DNA of 64,000 nucleotides from Methyloligella sp. GL2 (GCF_013341275.1 NZ_CP054476.1:2716988-2780987); one strand, 5' to 3'. Positions 45,512 through 55,245 are shown, numbered from the stretch's first letter. Translations and numbers: made by a program. The notes: generated from the sequence alone by a model not told the origin.

Positions 45512-45967
45512 ATGCGTACGTTCCGTTTTCACGCTCCTATCATCATTGGAGCGGGTTGCCTCGCGTTATTAGTATCGGCGCCCGCTCCAACCCAACCGCT
45601 GGCCCAGGAGCAGCCGGCAACATTGAGCGCCGAAGGAGTTTCCGTCTCCTTACAGGGCAACGAGATTCCGCCGCTCGATGGCGGCGAGTTGGCCGATTTG
45701 CGCTCGCATCTCGACGGCAGCGACCGTTCCGCCGCGATCCGGGCGCTGGAAATCGCCCTGACCGAGCTTGGCGACGGCTCCACCCTGGTGTGGCGCCGGC
45801 CGGAACGCAAGCTGATGGGGGTGATCAAGCCGGTCGCCGCCTTCCGCGACGGCCGGGGCCGGATCTGCCGGCAGATTCACTACTCCATCGCGCTCGGCGA
45901 TTATATGCGCGAGATCGAAGGCGCGGCCTGCCGCGGGACGGACGGGAATTGGCACTATTCGGGTTAG
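45512..45967 (+). CDS. RT0821/Lpp0805-type surface antigen-like protein
   Basis: 151 residues from ATG 45512 (GAGGGA ahead); an in-frame TTG two codons earlier is less likely. Signal peptide covers about residues 1-33. The C-terminal 80 residues follow the 17-kDa antigen-like pattern: ALTELGDGSTLVWRRPE, DGRGRICRQIHYS, EIEGAACRGTDGNWHYSG, with two cysteines probably bonded. No glycine-zipper anchor is present. Function unknown; probably periplasmic or surface. Confidence 0.8.
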   Translation: MRTFRFHAPIIIGAGCLALLVSAPAPTQPLAQEQPATLSAEGVSVSLQGNEIPPLDGGELADLRSHLDGSDRSAAIRALEIALTELGDGSTLVWRRPERKLMGVIKPVAAFRDGRGRICRQIHYSIALGDYMREIEGAACRGTDGNWHYSG

Positions 45968-46063
45968 CGGCGCGCCAGTGCTTTGCCTGACCTTTGCCCC
46001 TAAGCCCCGCGACCGGTAGACTTTCCCGCAATTGGACCGCCAATCGAGGAAAGCCGAAAGATC

Positions 46064-46444
46064 ATGCGTCTTGGGAATGTTGCAGTGCTTGCAGGACTGA
46101 CGGCTGGATTGGTCGTTGCGGGATTTGCCTTTGCGCCCGCTGGAGCGGCCGCGGCGGAGCCGCATATGCGGACCCAGCCCCACGCCAATGAGCGGGGCAT
46201 CTGGAAATCCTATGCGCCGAAGGGATTGCACGGGGAATTCCACAATTACGACCCGATCGGGCTGGTCGCCGGCGATCTGATCCATACCGATTGCTCGATC
46301 AATTGGACCGATCCGGATAACGGCAAGACCTACTGCTTCAACAGCGCCACCTCGCTGGTCTATTTCGAGCGCTGGCCGAAAACCTATGCCGCGAAAGCCG
46401 CCAAATCCTTCGATCAGCTGAAGCCGGCGCATCGCGGCTTCTGA
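46064..46444 (+). CDS. Small secreted protein of unknown function
   Basis: 126 residues. Residues 1-31 are a signal peptide (VAVLAGLTAGLVVAGFAFAP, cut after AAAA). The mature 95 residues contain two cysteines (HTDCSINW, TYCFNS), which bracket a likely beta hairpin, and many aromatics. GAAAG lies before the ATG. This type is common in Hyphomicrobiales upstream of fabI; no domain name was recognised. Confidence 0.78.
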   Translation: MRLGNVAVLAGLTAGLVVAGFAFAPAGAAAAEPHMRTQPHANERGIWKSYAPKGLHGEFHNYDPIGLVAGDLIHTDCSINWTDPDNGKTYCFNSATSLVYFERWPKTYAAKAAKSFDQLKPAHRGF

Positions 46445-46591
46445 TCGCACGCCGCCCCGCCGTTGCATTCTTTATTAATTGCCAGGGCTTAAGGGAGGCC
46501 TTTATCGCTTCCGCATGAAGGCCACTTTGACCCTTTCGAGGGGCGTCGGTTTCTGCTTTAAAGCGGCCAGCGTGAACAGGGGGAGAGGCGT

Positions 46592-47413
46592 ATGCCCGAA
46601 CTAGGCAAGTTGATGGCAGGCAAGCGCGGCATCGTGATGGGCCTTGCCAATAATCGCTCCATCGCTTGGGGAATCACCAAGGCTTGCGCCGATCAGGGCG
46701 CCGAGATCGCACTCACCTATCAGGGCGATGCGCTGAAGAAGCGCGTGGTGCCGCTGGCGGAGCAGATCGGCTCCAAGCTGGTCCTGCCTTGCGACGTGAA
46801 CGACGAAGCCTCCATGGATGCGGTGTTCGAGACCCTGGAGAAGGAATGGGGCAGCATCGACTTTCTGGTGCATGCCATCGCCTATTCCGACAAGGAGCAG
46901 CTCGACGGCCGCTATGTCGACACCACGGAAGACAATTTCACCCAGACGATGAAGGTTTCCTGCTTCTCGCTCACCGCGCTGGCCAAGCGCGCCGAGAAGC
47001 TGATGACCGATGGCGGCTCTGTGGTGACGCTGACCTATTACGGCGCCGAGAAGGTGATGCCGCATTACAATGTGATGGGTGTCGCCAAGGCCGCGCTGGA
47101 AGCCTCGGTCCGCTATCTCGCCGCCGATCTGGGCGAAAAGAACATCCGGGTGAACGCGATCTCCGCCGGGCCAATCAAGACGCTGGCCGCCTCAGGCATC
47201 GCCGATTTCCGCTACATTCTGAAGTGGAACGAGTACAACGCGCCGCTGCGGCGGACGGTGAGCATCGAGGAAGTCGGCGACGGAGCGCTGTATCTGCTCT
47301 CCGATCTCGGCCGCGGCGTGACCGGCGAGATCCTGCATATCGATTCCGGCTATCACATCGTCGGCATGAAGAACGAAGACGCGCCCGATATGGCCAAGGT
47401 GCTGAAGGAGTAA
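46592..47413 (+). CDS. fabI: Enoyl-[acyl-carrier-protein] reductase (NADH), FabI
   Basis: 273 residues. Last step of each fatty-acid elongation round. FabI hallmarks: GLANNRSIAWGI cofactor loop, the Tyr-x6-Lys pair in PHYNVMGVAKAALE, and ISAGPIKTLAASGI. Triclosan-contact residues are of the normal type as far as can be seen. GGGGGAGAGG lies upstream. Single gene followed by a repeat-rich gap and aroC. Confidence 0.96.
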   Translation: MPELGKLMAGKRGIVMGLANNRSIAWGITKACADQGAEIALTYQGDALKKRVVPLAEQIGSKLVLPCDVNDEASMDAVFETLEKEWGSIDFLVHAIAYSDKEQLDGRYVDTTEDNFTQTMKVSCFSLTALAKRAEKLMTDGGSVVTLTYYGAEKVMPHYNVMGVAKAALEASVRYLAADLGEKNIRVNAISAGPIKTLAASGIADFRYILKWNEYNAPLRRTVSIEEVGDGALYLLSDLGRGVTGEILHIDSGYHIVGMKNEDAPDMAKVLKE

Positions 47414-47449
47414 GAGGCGCGCGCACGCCTCCTCTGTCATGCCCCGGGC

Positions 47450-47575
47450 CTGCATCCTTCGAGACGGCGCGTTCCGCGCCCCTCAGGATGAGGTGCGATT
47501 CAGGCGCTTGCCTCTCTCCTCATGGTGAGGGCGAGCGAAGCTCGCGTCTCGAACCATGAAGGCCCGGGAAGCAAC
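47450..47575. repeat. Dispersed inverted repeats of the GAGACG...CTCAGGATGAGG family
   Basis: The stretch CTTCGAGACGGCGCG...CCCTCAGGATGAGG (47457-47493) and its related CCTCATGGTGAGGGCGAGC...CTCGCGTCTCGAACCATG (47518-47559) lie between fabI and aroC. Both forms recur at 49593-49690 after cobB. Confidence 0.88.
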
Positions 47576-47644
47576 GCTTCCTTTCCACCTTTTCGAATAC
47601 GTTCGCCGCTGGACGGCATCCGCGCTCGAGCCTAAAACACCGCC

Positions 47645-48739
47645 ATGTCACACAACACGTTCGGCCATCTCTTCCGCATGACCACCTGGGGCGAAAGCCA
47701 CGGGCCGGCGATCGGCTGCGTGGTGGATGGCTGCCCGCCGGGCATTGCGCTGACCGAGGCGGATATCCAGGGCTATCTGGACAAGCGCCGGCCGGGCCAG
47801 TCGCGCTACACCACCCAGCGCAAAGAGCCCGATGCGGTGAAGATCCTCTCCGGCGTGTTCGAGGACGAGGCGACCAGAGAGCAGGTCACCACGGGCACGC
47901 CGATCGCGCTGCATATCGAGAATGTCGATCAGCGCTCGAAGGATTACGGCGACATCAAAGACAAGTTCCGCCCCGGACACGCCGATTACACCTATTGGCA
48001 GAAATATGGGGTGCGCGATTGGCGCGGCTCGGGAAGGGCTAGCGCGCGGGAGACGGCAAGCCGCGTGGCGGCGGGCGCGGTGGCGCGCAAAGTGCTGCCC
48101 GGCGTCACCATCCGTGCCGCGCTGGTCGAGGTCGGCCCCTACCCGATCAATCGCGAGAACTGGGATTGGGACGCGGTGGACGACAATGCGTTCTTCTCGC
48201 CCGACCCGAAGATCGTGGAGAAATGGGGCGAATATCTCGACAGCTTGCGCAAGGCCGGCTCCTCCTGCGGCGCGGTGATCGAGGTGATCGCCGAGGGCGT
48301 TCCGGCCGGGCTCGGCGCACCGATCTACGCCAAGCTGGATCAGGATATCGCCTCCGCCATGATGAGCATCAACGCGGTGAAGGGCGTGGAGATCGGCGCC
48401 GGGTTTGCCGCTGCGGCGCTAACCGGCGAAGAGAATGCCGACGAGATGCGCACCGGGGCGGACGGCGAGCCGGTCTTCCTCTCCAACCATGCCGGCGGCG
48501 TGGTGGGCGGTATCTCGACGGGGCAGCCGATCGTTGCGCGGTTTGCGGTGAAGCCGACCTCCTCGATCCTCACCCCGCGCCAGACCATCGACAAGATGGG
48601 TCAGGAGACCGACGTCTCCACCAAGGGGCGGCACGATCCATGCGTCGGCATCCGCGCCGTGCCCATTGGCGAAGCCATGATGGCGCTGGTGCTGGCCGAT
48701 CATTACCTGATGCATCGCGGCCAGACGGGGAAGGGCTAG
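47645..48739 (+). CDS. aroC: Chorismate synthase
   Basis: 364 residues. FMN-dependent conversion of EPSP to chorismate. N-terminal [20 protein letters not shown], the basic FMN loop [16 protein letters not shown], and [20 protein letters not shown] are the standard family motifs, and the C-terminal [18 protein letters not shown] is intact. Normal length and start. Housekeeping gene in its usual neighbourhood. Confidence 0.97.
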   Translation: MSHNTFGHLFRMTTWGESHGPAIGCVVDGCPPGIALTEADIQGYLDKRRPGQSRYTTQRKEPDAVKILSGVFEDEATREQVTTGTPIALHIENVDQRSKDYGDIKDKFRPGHADYTYWQKYGVRDWRGSGRASARETASRVAAGAVARKVLPGVTIRAALVEVGPYPINRENWDWDAVDDNAFFSPDPKIVEKWGEYLDSLRKAGSSCGAVIEVIAEGVPAGLGAPIYAKLDQDIASAMMSINAVKGVEIGAGFAAAALTGEENADEMRTGADGEPVFLSNHAGGVVGGISTGQPIVARFAVKPTSSILTPRQTIDKMGQETDVSTKGRHDPCVGIRAVPIGEAMMALVLADHYLMHRGQTGKG

Positions 48740-48754
48740 GCTCTCCTTCTCGCT

Positions 48755-48833
48755 CCCGTCATACCGGCACCAGCCGGTATCCAGCACCAGCTTCTGAGCC
48801 AAAGGTTAGATCCCGGATCAAGTCCGGGATGAC
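48755..48833. repeat. Two unit palindromes between aroC and cobB
   Basis: CATACCGGCACCAGCCGGTAT (from 48761) and ATCCCGGATCAAGTCCGGGAT (near 48811). Same families as in the other gaps. Confidence 0.85.
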
Positions 48834-48863
48834 GAGGGAAGCGCGCGCAGACTAAGATCGCCC

Positions 48864-49571
48864 ATGCCCTACCGAAACATCGTCATCCTCACCGGCGCCG
48901 GACTTTCGGCCGAAAGCGGGCTCGGCACGTTTCGCGGCCAGGGCGGGCTGTGGGAGGAATACGACCTGGAAGAGGTGGCGACGCCGCAAGGCTTCCTGCG
49001 CAATCCGGGCAAGGTGCACGATTTCTACAATATGCGGCGGCGCTGGCTGGCGGAGGCTAAGCCCAATGCGGCGCATTTCGCGCTGGCGCGGCTGGAGCGC
49101 GAGCATGACGGCGAGGTGCTGACCGTCACCCAGAATATCGACGGGCTACACGAGGCCGCCGGCTGCCGCCATCCGATCCATATGCATGGCGAGCTCGGCT
49201 CGGCGCTTTGTGGCGCTTGCGGCGCGCGGCAGCCTTGGGAGGGCGATCTCTCAGTAGATACGCCCTGCCCCTCCTGCCATGCGGCGGGTAGCATGCGCCC
49301 CGACGTGGTGTGGTTCGGCGAGATGCCGCGGGAGATGGACCGCATCGGCGCGGCGCTGTCGAAATGCGATCTGTTCGTCGCCATCGGCACTAGCGGCACG
49401 GTCTATCCGGCGGCCGGGTTCGTGGCCGAGGCGCGCGCCGCCGGCGCCTATACGGTGGAGCTGAACCTCGACCCATCGGACGGGGCACGGCTGTTCGGCG
49501 AGGGGCATTACGGGCCGGCGAGCGAGATCGTCCCGGCCTTCGTGGATACGCTGCTGGCGGAAACTTGCTGA
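48864..49571 (+). CDS. cobB: NAD-dependent protein deacylase (sirtuin)
   Basis: 235 residues. Removes acetyl/succinyl groups from lysine with NAD. GAGLSAESGLGTFR and the catalytic TQNIDGLHEAAG...HMHGEL histidine are present; zinc cysteines are CGACG and CPSCH; GTSGTVYPAAG is the second NAD motif. The Ala-x14-Tyr-x2-Arg desuccinylase pair is plausible in VHDFYNMRR. No N-terminal extension. Confidence 0.95.
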   Translation: MPYRNIVILTGAGLSAESGLGTFRGQGGLWEEYDLEEVATPQGFLRNPGKVHDFYNMRRRWLAEAKPNAAHFALARLEREHDGEVLTVTQNIDGLHEAAGCRHPIHMHGELGSALCGACGARQPWEGDLSVDTPCPSCHAAGSMRPDVVWFGEMPREMDRIGAALSKCDLFVAIGTSGTVYPAAGFVAEARAAGAYTVELNLDPSDGARLFGEGHYGPASEIVPAFVDTLLAETC

Positions 49572-49584
49572 GCGCCTGGCCCGG

Positions 49585-49900
49585 GCCTTCATGGTTCGAG
49601 ACGCGAGCTTCGCTCGCCCTCACCATGAGGGGAAAAGCTGTGGTCTATCTCCGCCCCTCATCCTGAGGGGGCCGAAGGCCTGTCTCGAAGGAGAGGGGCG
49701 GCTTCGGCTTCCGGTCCTTTCGTCATTGCCGGGCATGACGATGTGCTTAGAGGAGAAGCGCTGCCACGAGCCGTGGCCTGCCCCCTCCCCCTGGAAGGGG
49801 GAGGGTTGGGGAGGGGGTCCCTGCTCTCCGCTAAGACTTGACCCCCACCCGGCTCGCAGCGCGAGCCGACCTCCCCCTTTTAGGGGGAGGTGCGCGGCTC
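49585..49900. repeat. Cluster of palindromic and dispersed repeats after cobB
   Basis: Gene-free gap. Contains GGTTCGAGACGCGAGC...CACCATGAGG (49593-49630), CCTCATCCTGAGG...TCTCGAAGG (49657-49692), a CT/AG-rich unit (49783-49818), and at 49840-49892 a composite element in opposite orientation to the one at 35328-35383, with a different inner palindrome (CGGCTCGC / GCGAGCCG). Confidence 0.9.
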
Positions 49901-49921
49901 GCTCCTCAGGCAAAAAGCCCC

Positions 49922-50671
49922 TCACTCCGGCTTCAGCGCGCCGATGAGGAATTCCTGATTGCCGCTGCCGCCGAGGATCGGCGATTCGATCTCGCCGACC
50001 ACCGGCCAGCCGGCGTCGTATTCCAGAAAATCCCGCACCCGGGCGAGCGCGATCTGACGGTCCAACTCGTCCCTAACGATGCCGCCCTTGCCGATGGCTT
50101 CCGGCTCCAGCTCGAATTGCGGCTTCACCAGCGCGGCAAGAAAAGCGCCAGGCGCGGCAATATCCAACGCCCGCAGCAAGACCAGGCTTAAGCTGATAAA
50201 GGAGACATCGGCAGTGATGGCTGTGATCGGCGCATCGAACATCTCCTTCTGCAAGCTTCGCGCATCGGTCTTCTCCATGACATGCACGGCGGGGTTCCGG
50301 CGCAGGCTGTGATGCAGCTGGCCATGGCCGATATCGACGGCATAGACGCTCGCGGCGCCGCGCTGCAGCAGGCAGTCGGTGAAGCCGCCGGTCGAGGCGC
50401 CGACATCGAGGCAGGTCCTCCCCGTCGGATCGAATCCAAAGGCATCGAGCGCGGCGGCAAGCTTCAGCCCGCCGCGAGAGACGAAGGCCATGGCATCTTC
50501 GGAAAGCGCGATGTCCGCGTCTTCGGAAACCAGCTGTCCGGACTTCTCCGCTTGCCTGCCATCGACGCCGACACAGCCCCGCTTTATGGCGTCCGCAGCG
50601 CGGGAGCGGGTCTCCGCCAGACCCTTGGTCACCAAAAGCTGATCGAGCCGTGTTTTTTTGTAGCGGGACAA
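49922..50671 (-). CDS. tlyA: TlyA-family rRNA 2'-O-methyltransferase
   Basis: 249 residues from a TTG at 50671 (MSRYKKTRLDQLL); no ATG fits the family start, so the start is uncertain. Residues 5-65: S4 RNA-binding domain (RLDQLLVTKGLAETRSRAAD). Residues 75-245: FtsJ/RrmJ-type SAM methyltransferase (LDVGASTGGFTDCLLQRG, ADVSFISL, VKPQFEL). Members methylate 16S/23S rRNA and can confer capreomycin sensitivity; older names call them hemolysin A. Downstream end of the usual xseB-dxs-tlyA group, here 1.5 kb from dxs because two plus-strand genes lie between. Confidence 0.92.
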   Translation of the reverse strand: MSRYKKTRLDQLLVTKGLAETRSRAADAIKRGCVGVDGRQAEKSGQLVSEDADIALSEDAMAFVSRGGLKLAAALDAFGFDPTGRTCLDVGASTGGFTDCLLQRGAASVYAVDIGHGQLHHSLRRNPAVHVMEKTDARSLQKEMFDAPITAITADVSFISLSLVLLRALDIAAPGAFLAALVKPQFELEPEAIGKGGIVRDELDRQIALARVRDFLEYDAGWPVVGEIESPILGGSGNQEFLIGALKPE

Positions 50672-50962
50672 GGGCTTTGCTCTTAAATGGCCAACTCCGC
50701 CGATGCTTTTCGGCGCTGCCTTCAGGCAGAAGCGTAACGAAGACGCCGGCCCGGCCTTCTTGCGCGTTTGCATCGGGCCTTGGATGCGCCTCCTAAGATG
50801 CTGATCAAAACCTATAACGCAGTCAGCGTTGTTCAACGACCCGGCGATTTTTCGCAGGAGCTCCCGGCGGAAGCACCGCTTACCGCCCTTCCCCACATCG
50901 CCGAGACGGCGCCGGACGACAACCAGCCTCCGCGAAGCTCGTAGCAAAGGACATCGCTACGC

Positions 50963-51529
50963 ATGGCCGAACATGCTGTTTCCCTCGCGGTTCTGACAGC
51001 GGAACCGGGTGAAGGGACCGCTTATCTTACGCCCAAATGCGAGGTCGTGACCGCACCGGAAAAGGGCGGCAAGACCGTGGTGGCGAGGGAGGCGATCGGC
51101 AAGGACGAGCTGATCGCCATGTGGAGCGGCCGGCTGGTGCCGGGCGCAGCGCTGGCGCAGCTTTCCGAGGCTCTCAGGCGGCGCACCGTGCAGGTGGACG
51201 AGGACCTGTTCCTCACCTCGCTGAACACCACAGAGGGCGCCGATATGCTGAACCATTCCTGTGCGCCCAATGCCGGAATTCGCGGCCAGATCGGCATCGT
51301 GGCGATGCGGGACATCGCGCCCGGCGAGGAGGTCACCTTCGACTACGCCATGTGCGACAGCGCTCCTTATGACGAGTTCGATTGCGGCTGCGGCGCGCCG
51401 GAATGCCGGGGCAAGGTAAGCGCCGAGGATTGGCGCAATCCTGTGCTTTGGCTTCGTTACAGCGGGTATTTCTCGACCTATCTGGCGGTGCGGATCGCCA
51501 AGCTTCAGGGGCTCCGACGGGCGTCGTAG
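50963..51529 (+). CDS. SET-domain protein (putative lysine methyltransferase)
   Basis: 188 residues. SET core: TVVAREAIGKDELIAMWSG at the start, LNHSCAPNAG with the SAM-binding NHS-type motif, and GEEVTFDYAM with the catalytic-type tyrosine. A post-SET-like zinc site follows (CGCGAPECRG). The C-terminal 30 residues form an amphipathic tail. Bacterial SET proteins methylate ribosomal or other proteins, or host histones in some pathogens. The target is unknown. It lies as a single plus-strand gene inside the dxs/tlyA minus-strand group. Confidence 0.88.
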   Translation: MAEHAVSLAVLTAEPGEGTAYLTPKCEVVTAPEKGGKTVVAREAIGKDELIAMWSGRLVPGAALAQLSEALRRRTVQVDEDLFLTSLNTTEGADMLNHSCAPNAGIRGQIGIVAMRDIAPGEEVTFDYAMCDSAPYDEFDCGCGAPECRGKVSAEDWRNPVLWLRYSGYFSTYLAVRIAKLQGLRRAS

Positions 51530-51628
51530 CAGGCGCCAGGAGCCATTGCCGGTTTTTCCCGGAGTGGCGGATTACATTTGCCCTCAACGCCCGCTTGCAC
51601 TACGACAGGGCGGGCTGGGGCGAATGAT

Positions 51629-52144
51629 ATGAAGGCTTTATCTTCCATGGTTCAGACGGCTCTGAGGCTTTTCACCGCGCTTTTCACCCTTCTCTCTCTT
51701 ACCGCTCTGCCGGTCTCCGGCGGCGCGCGGGCGCAAGCGCCGGAAATCTGGTCGGCCAGCGTGACCGGCGATATGAGCGCGCTGCGCTACGGCCCGCTGG
51801 ACGATGCCGCCCTGCCGATCTTCCTGCTCTCCTGCTTCAACGACATGAAGATCGCCGTGCTCGACGTCTATGGCGATCTCGGCGAGGCGAAAGCAGGAGA
51901 TGCGCTGGAGATGGAAGTCTCCGGCGGCAAGCTGGCCGCGCCGCTGAAGGGCAAGGCCGAGACCGAAGAGACGAGCGGCAGCCTCTATGCCGAGGCGAGC
52001 GAGTTCGGCATCAAGCCCGTGATCAACGTTCTGGAGTTGGAAGGGCCGGTGACGGTGAAGGTCGGGGAAACCAAGTTGGAGCTTTCCGATGCGGGACGTG
52101 CAGAGGCGGTGAAGGACTTCGCCATGCATTGCCGGATCAAATAA
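51629..52144 (+). CDS. Secreted or periplasmic protein of unknown function
   Basis: 171 residues from ATG 51629. Signal peptide over residues 1-36 (LRLFTALFTLLSLTALPVSG). The mature part is a compact, all-beta-looking domain (WSASVTGDMSALRYGP, LSCFNDMKIAVLDVYGD, VKVGETKLELSDAGRAE) with two cysteines. No named family was recognised. It converges with dxs, 26 bases between ends. Confidence 0.75.
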   Translation: MKALSSMVQTALRLFTALFTLLSLTALPVSGGARAQAPEIWSASVTGDMSALRYGPLDDAALPIFLLSCFNDMKIAVLDVYGDLGEAKAGDALEMEVSGGKLAAPLKGKAETEETSGSLYAEASEFGIKPVINVLELEGPVTVKVGETKLELSDAGRAEAVKDFAMHCRIK

Positions 52145-52170
52145 GCGCTAAGTCTGCAGCGCAGCCTGTC

Positions 52171-54108
52171 TTAGGCGCGGTTCGGCGCGTCCTTCGCCTG
52201 CTCCTTGCCGAGCGCGGCAAACACCGTCTTCACGATCCCGTCGGCATCGAGCCCGGCTTCCGCATACATGGCTTCCGGCTTGCCCTGATCGATGAAGCTA
52301 TCGGGGAGCACGAGGGTGCGCACCCGCAAGCCCTGATCCAGCAGGCCTTCCTGCGCCAAAGCATGCAGCACGCTTGAGCCGAAGCCGCCGGTGGAGCCTT
52401 CCTCGATGGTGATCAGCACCTCGTGGTTCGCGGCAAGATCGCGGATCAGATCCATGTCCAACGGTTTGGCGAAGCGGGCATCCGCTACGGTGGTGGAGAG
52501 GCCGAAGCCGCCGAGCTGATCAGCCGCCTGCATCGCCTCGCCGAGACGCGCGCCAAAGGAGAGCAGCGCCACCTTAGAGCCTTCGCGCAGCACACGGCCC
52601 TTGCCGATCTCCAGGATCTCCGGCTGTTCGGGAAGCGGCAGCCCGGTCCCCTCGCCGCGCGGATAGCGGAAGGCGATGGGGCCTTCGTCATAGGCCGCGG
52701 CGGTCGCCACCATATGGGTCAGCTCGGCCTCGTCGGCCGCCGCCATCACCACCATATTGGGCAGGCAGCTCAGAAACGCCGTATCGAAGGTGCCGGCATG
52801 AGTCGGCCCGTCGGCCCCCACCAGGCCGGCGCGGTCGATGGCGAAACGGACGGGCAGCTTCTGCACCGCCACGTCATGCACCACCTGATCGTAGGCGCGT
52901 TGCAGGAAGGTGGAGTAGATCGCCGCGAACGGCTTGTAGCCCTCGGCGGCCAGCCCCGCGGCAAAGGTCACCGCGTGCTGCTCGGCAATGCCGACATCGA
53001 AGGCGCGATCGGGAAATGCCTCGGCGAATTTGTCGACGCCGGTGCCGGACGGCATAGCGGCGCTGATGGCGACGATCTTGTCGTCCCGCTTCGCCTGCTC
53101 GATCAGCGCATTGGCGAAGACCTTGGTGTAGCTGGTCGGCTTGCCGGCCGATTTCTCCTGGGCGCCGGTGAGCACGTCGAAACGGCCGACGCCGTGATAC
53201 TTGTCGGCAGATTCTTCCGCCGGCTCGTAGCCCTTGCCCTTCTGGGTGACGACATGAACCAGGACCGGCCCGTCTTCAGCGTCGCGCACATTGCGCAACA
53301 CCGGCAGCAGGTGATCGAAATTATGGCCGTCGATGGGGCCGACATAATAGAAGCCCATCTCCTCGAACAGCGTGCCGCCGGTCCATAGGCCGCGGGTATA
53401 TTCCTCGGCGCGGGCGGCGCGGCGCTCCCAGCTCTTGGGCATCTTATGGGCCAGCTGCTTGGCCCAGTTGCGGATCTGGCGGTAGGTGCCGCCGGACAGC
53501 AGCCGCGCCAGATAGGCGCTCATAGCGCCGACCGGCGGGGCGATGGACATGTCGTTGTCGTTGAGGATGACGATGAGGCGCGAATCCATGGCGCCCGCAT
53601 TGTTCATCGCCTCATAGGCCATGCCGGCGCTCATGGCGCCGTCGCCGATCACGCAGACCACGTTGTTGTCGCCGCCGGCGAGATCCCGCGCCACCGCCAT
53701 GCCGAGACCGGCGGAGATGGAGGTGGAGGAATGGCCGGCGCCGAACACGTCATATTCGCTTTCGGCTGGCTTGCAGAAGCCGGAAAGGCCGCCGGGCTGG
53801 CGCAGGGTGCGGATGCGGTCGCGGCGGCCGGTCAGGATCTTATGGGGATAGCATTGATGGCCGACATCCCAGATCACCTTGTCCTTCGGCGTGTCGAACA
53901 CTTTGTGCAGCGCGATGCTCAGCTCCACCACGCCGAGCCCTGCGCCGAGATGGCCGCCGGTGACGGAGACCGCATTGATGGTCTCGCGGCGGAGCTCCTC
54001 GGCAAGCTGGGTCAGCTCGGCATCGTCCAGCGCGCGCAGATCGTCCGGCGTTTTCACCCGGTCGAGCAGCGGCGTCTCATAGGTCGGAATGGGGGTCGGG
54101 GCGTTCAT
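52171..54108 (-). CDS. dxs: 1-deoxy-D-xylulose-5-phosphate synthase
   Basis: 645 residues. Thiamine-diphosphate enzyme joining pyruvate and glyceraldehyde 3-phosphate at the head of the MEP isoprenoid pathway. ThDP motif [18 protein letters not shown], substrate motif [16 protein letters not shown], the transketolase middle domain with [10 protein letters not shown], and [10 protein letters not shown] near the C-terminus. Length and ends are normal. Confidence 0.97.
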   Translation of the reverse strand: MNAPTPIPTYETPLLDRVKTPDDLRALDDAELTQLAEELRRETINAVSVTGGHLGAGLGVVELSIALHKVFDTPKDKVIWDVGHQCYPHKILTGRRDRIRTLRQPGGLSGFCKPAESEYDVFGAGHSSTSISAGLGMAVARDLAGGDNNVVCVIGDGAMSAGMAYEAMNNAGAMDSRLIVILNDNDMSIAPPVGAMSAYLARLLSGGTYRQIRNWAKQLAHKMPKSWERRAARAEEYTRGLWTGGTLFEEMGFYYVGPIDGHNFDHLLPVLRNVRDAEDGPVLVHVVTQKGKGYEPAEESADKYHGVGRFDVLTGAQEKSAGKPTSYTKVFANALIEQAKRDDKIVAISAAMPSGTGVDKFAEAFPDRAFDVGIAEQHAVTFAAGLAAEGYKPFAAIYSTFLQRAYDQVVHDVAVQKLPVRFAIDRAGLVGADGPTHAGTFDTAFLSCLPNMVVMAAADEAELTHMVATAAAYDEGPIAFRYPRGEGTGLPLPEQPEILEIGKGRVLREGSKVALLSFGARLGEAMQAADQLGGFGLSTTVADARFAKPLDMDLIRDLAANHEVLITIEEGSTGGFGSSVLHALAQEGLLDQGLRVRTLVLPDSFIDQGKPEAMYAEAGLDADGIVKTVFAALGKEQAKDAPNRA

Positions 54109-54284
54109 GCGCTCATTATTAGCGGTCGTAAATTCAAAGTCTGACAGGCTCTAAGCCCAACCGCTACTAAATGGAAACTGGAAGCAAATCTTACCAGTCG
54201 GCAACATCTCTGTCATGACCTGAACCAATGTCGTATCTACCTTTTCGGCGATTACGCTAAAACAAATTATTAGGGATTCAAGCT

Positions 54285-54779
54285 GTGAGCATGAACATGT
54301 CTGAAGAGACTGAAGAGCTATTTGCCGCAGTAGGACGCGCTATCAGCGAATGGGCATTCGTTGAGAGCGCGTTAGCACGTCTATTTTCTCTTAGTGTCCA
54401 TTCTTCGCACCCTTCTGCTGCCGAGGCGGCCTTCTATTCGGCCACGAGTTTTCGGACCAAGCTTGAACTTCTTACGTCCGCTCTGGCAATTAGCTCACCG
54501 AATTCCACTCACTGCTGGAAGGCGCTGTGCAGAAAACTGACTAAGCGCTCAAAGAAGCGAAACCATCTCGCACATTTTCATTTTCTAATCCGTTCTGACG
54601 ATAAAGGTTGTTCAGTCCGACTCGCACCACCAATGGGCAATCCATCAAACGAAATCGAAATATTCGACGACAACCATTGCTATAGCGTCGAAGACATCGA
54701 AACAGCGCGGTCTGAATTCGTCAGAGCAAAGAACGAAGTGGATGAATTCCGCCAATCCTTGGGGAACTCCAAGCAGTGA
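54285..54779 (+). CDS. AT-rich orphan gene encoding a HEPN-like protein
   Basis: 164 residues from GTG 54285 (AGGGA ahead; ATGs at 54291 and 54297 are alternatives). The helical first 100 residues end with KRNHLAH: R92-x4-H97 preceded by Lys and followed by the usual polar N, which is the catalytic-type motif of HEPN RNases; EWAFVESALARLFS and SFRTKLELLTSAL fit the preceding HEPN helices. The acidic last 35 residues form another helix. Codon use is strikingly AT-rich at third positions compared with all neighbours, and the gene splits dxs from xseB. Recently acquired DNA, possibly a toxin or anti-phage effector. No antitoxin-like partner is adjacent. Confidence 0.72.
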   Translation: MSMNMSEETEELFAAVGRAISEWAFVESALARLFSLSVHSSHPSAAEAAFYSATSFRTKLELLTSALAISSPNSTHCWKALCRKLTKRSKKRNHLAHFHFLIRSDDKGCSVRLAPPMGNPSNEIEIFDDNHCYSVEDIETARSEFVRAKNEVDEFRQSLGNSKQ

Positions 54780-54813
54780 TTGTCACTCCACCGCATGCCG
54801 ATCTTTCGCACCG

Positions 54814-55071
54814 CTATTCGTCGACATCCAAGGGCTCGGTGCCGGTCGCATTGCCGCTGCCGTCGAGGGAGATTTTCTCCACCTTGGCCTCGGCCTTCTT
54901 CAAAAGCCCGTCGCAATGGAGCTTCAGCGCCTCGCCGCGCTCGTAAATGAGGATGGAGTGCTCGAGCTCCACATCGCCCTTTTCCAGGCGTTCCACGATG
55001 CCTTCGAGCTCCTGCAAGGCTTGCTCGAAGCTCATTTCCTTGATGTCGGAATGATCCGGTGCTTTGGCCAT
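54814..55071 (-). CDS. xseB: Exodeoxyribonuclease VII small subunit
   Basis: 85 residues from ATG 55071; a longer frame to 55140 is not family-like. Forms the helical clamps of ExoVII with XseA, which is not in the window. Core [20 protein letters not shown], then [20 protein letters not shown], as in all XseB. Normally directly upstream of dxs; here a foreign gene and about 700 bases separate them. Confidence 0.95.
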   Translation of the reverse strand: MAKAPDHSDIKEMSFEQALQELEGIVERLEKGDVELEHSILIYERGEALKLHCDGLLKKAEAKVEKISLDGSGNATGTEPLDVDE

Positions 55072-55142
55072 GCTTCGCTTTAGCCTTAAGCGGCGGATCG
55101 GATCAAGGGGAATGGGGGGCAAGGCCGTCATCACGGCCAACT

Positions 55143-55245
55143 CCTCCCCCCTAAAAGGGGGGAGTTAGAGGGGGGTCTTATTCGCGGCGTTAGAGCCTGG
55201 AACGAAGCGCTGACCCTCCCCCTTCCTGGGGGAGGGCGTAGGCCG
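55143..55245. repeat. CT/AG-rich palindromic repeats upstream of xseB
   Basis: CTCCCCCCTAAAAGGGGGGAG (55144-55164) and CCTCCCCCTTCCTGGGGGAGG (55215-55235). Same family as at 35328 and 49840. Confidence 0.88.
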
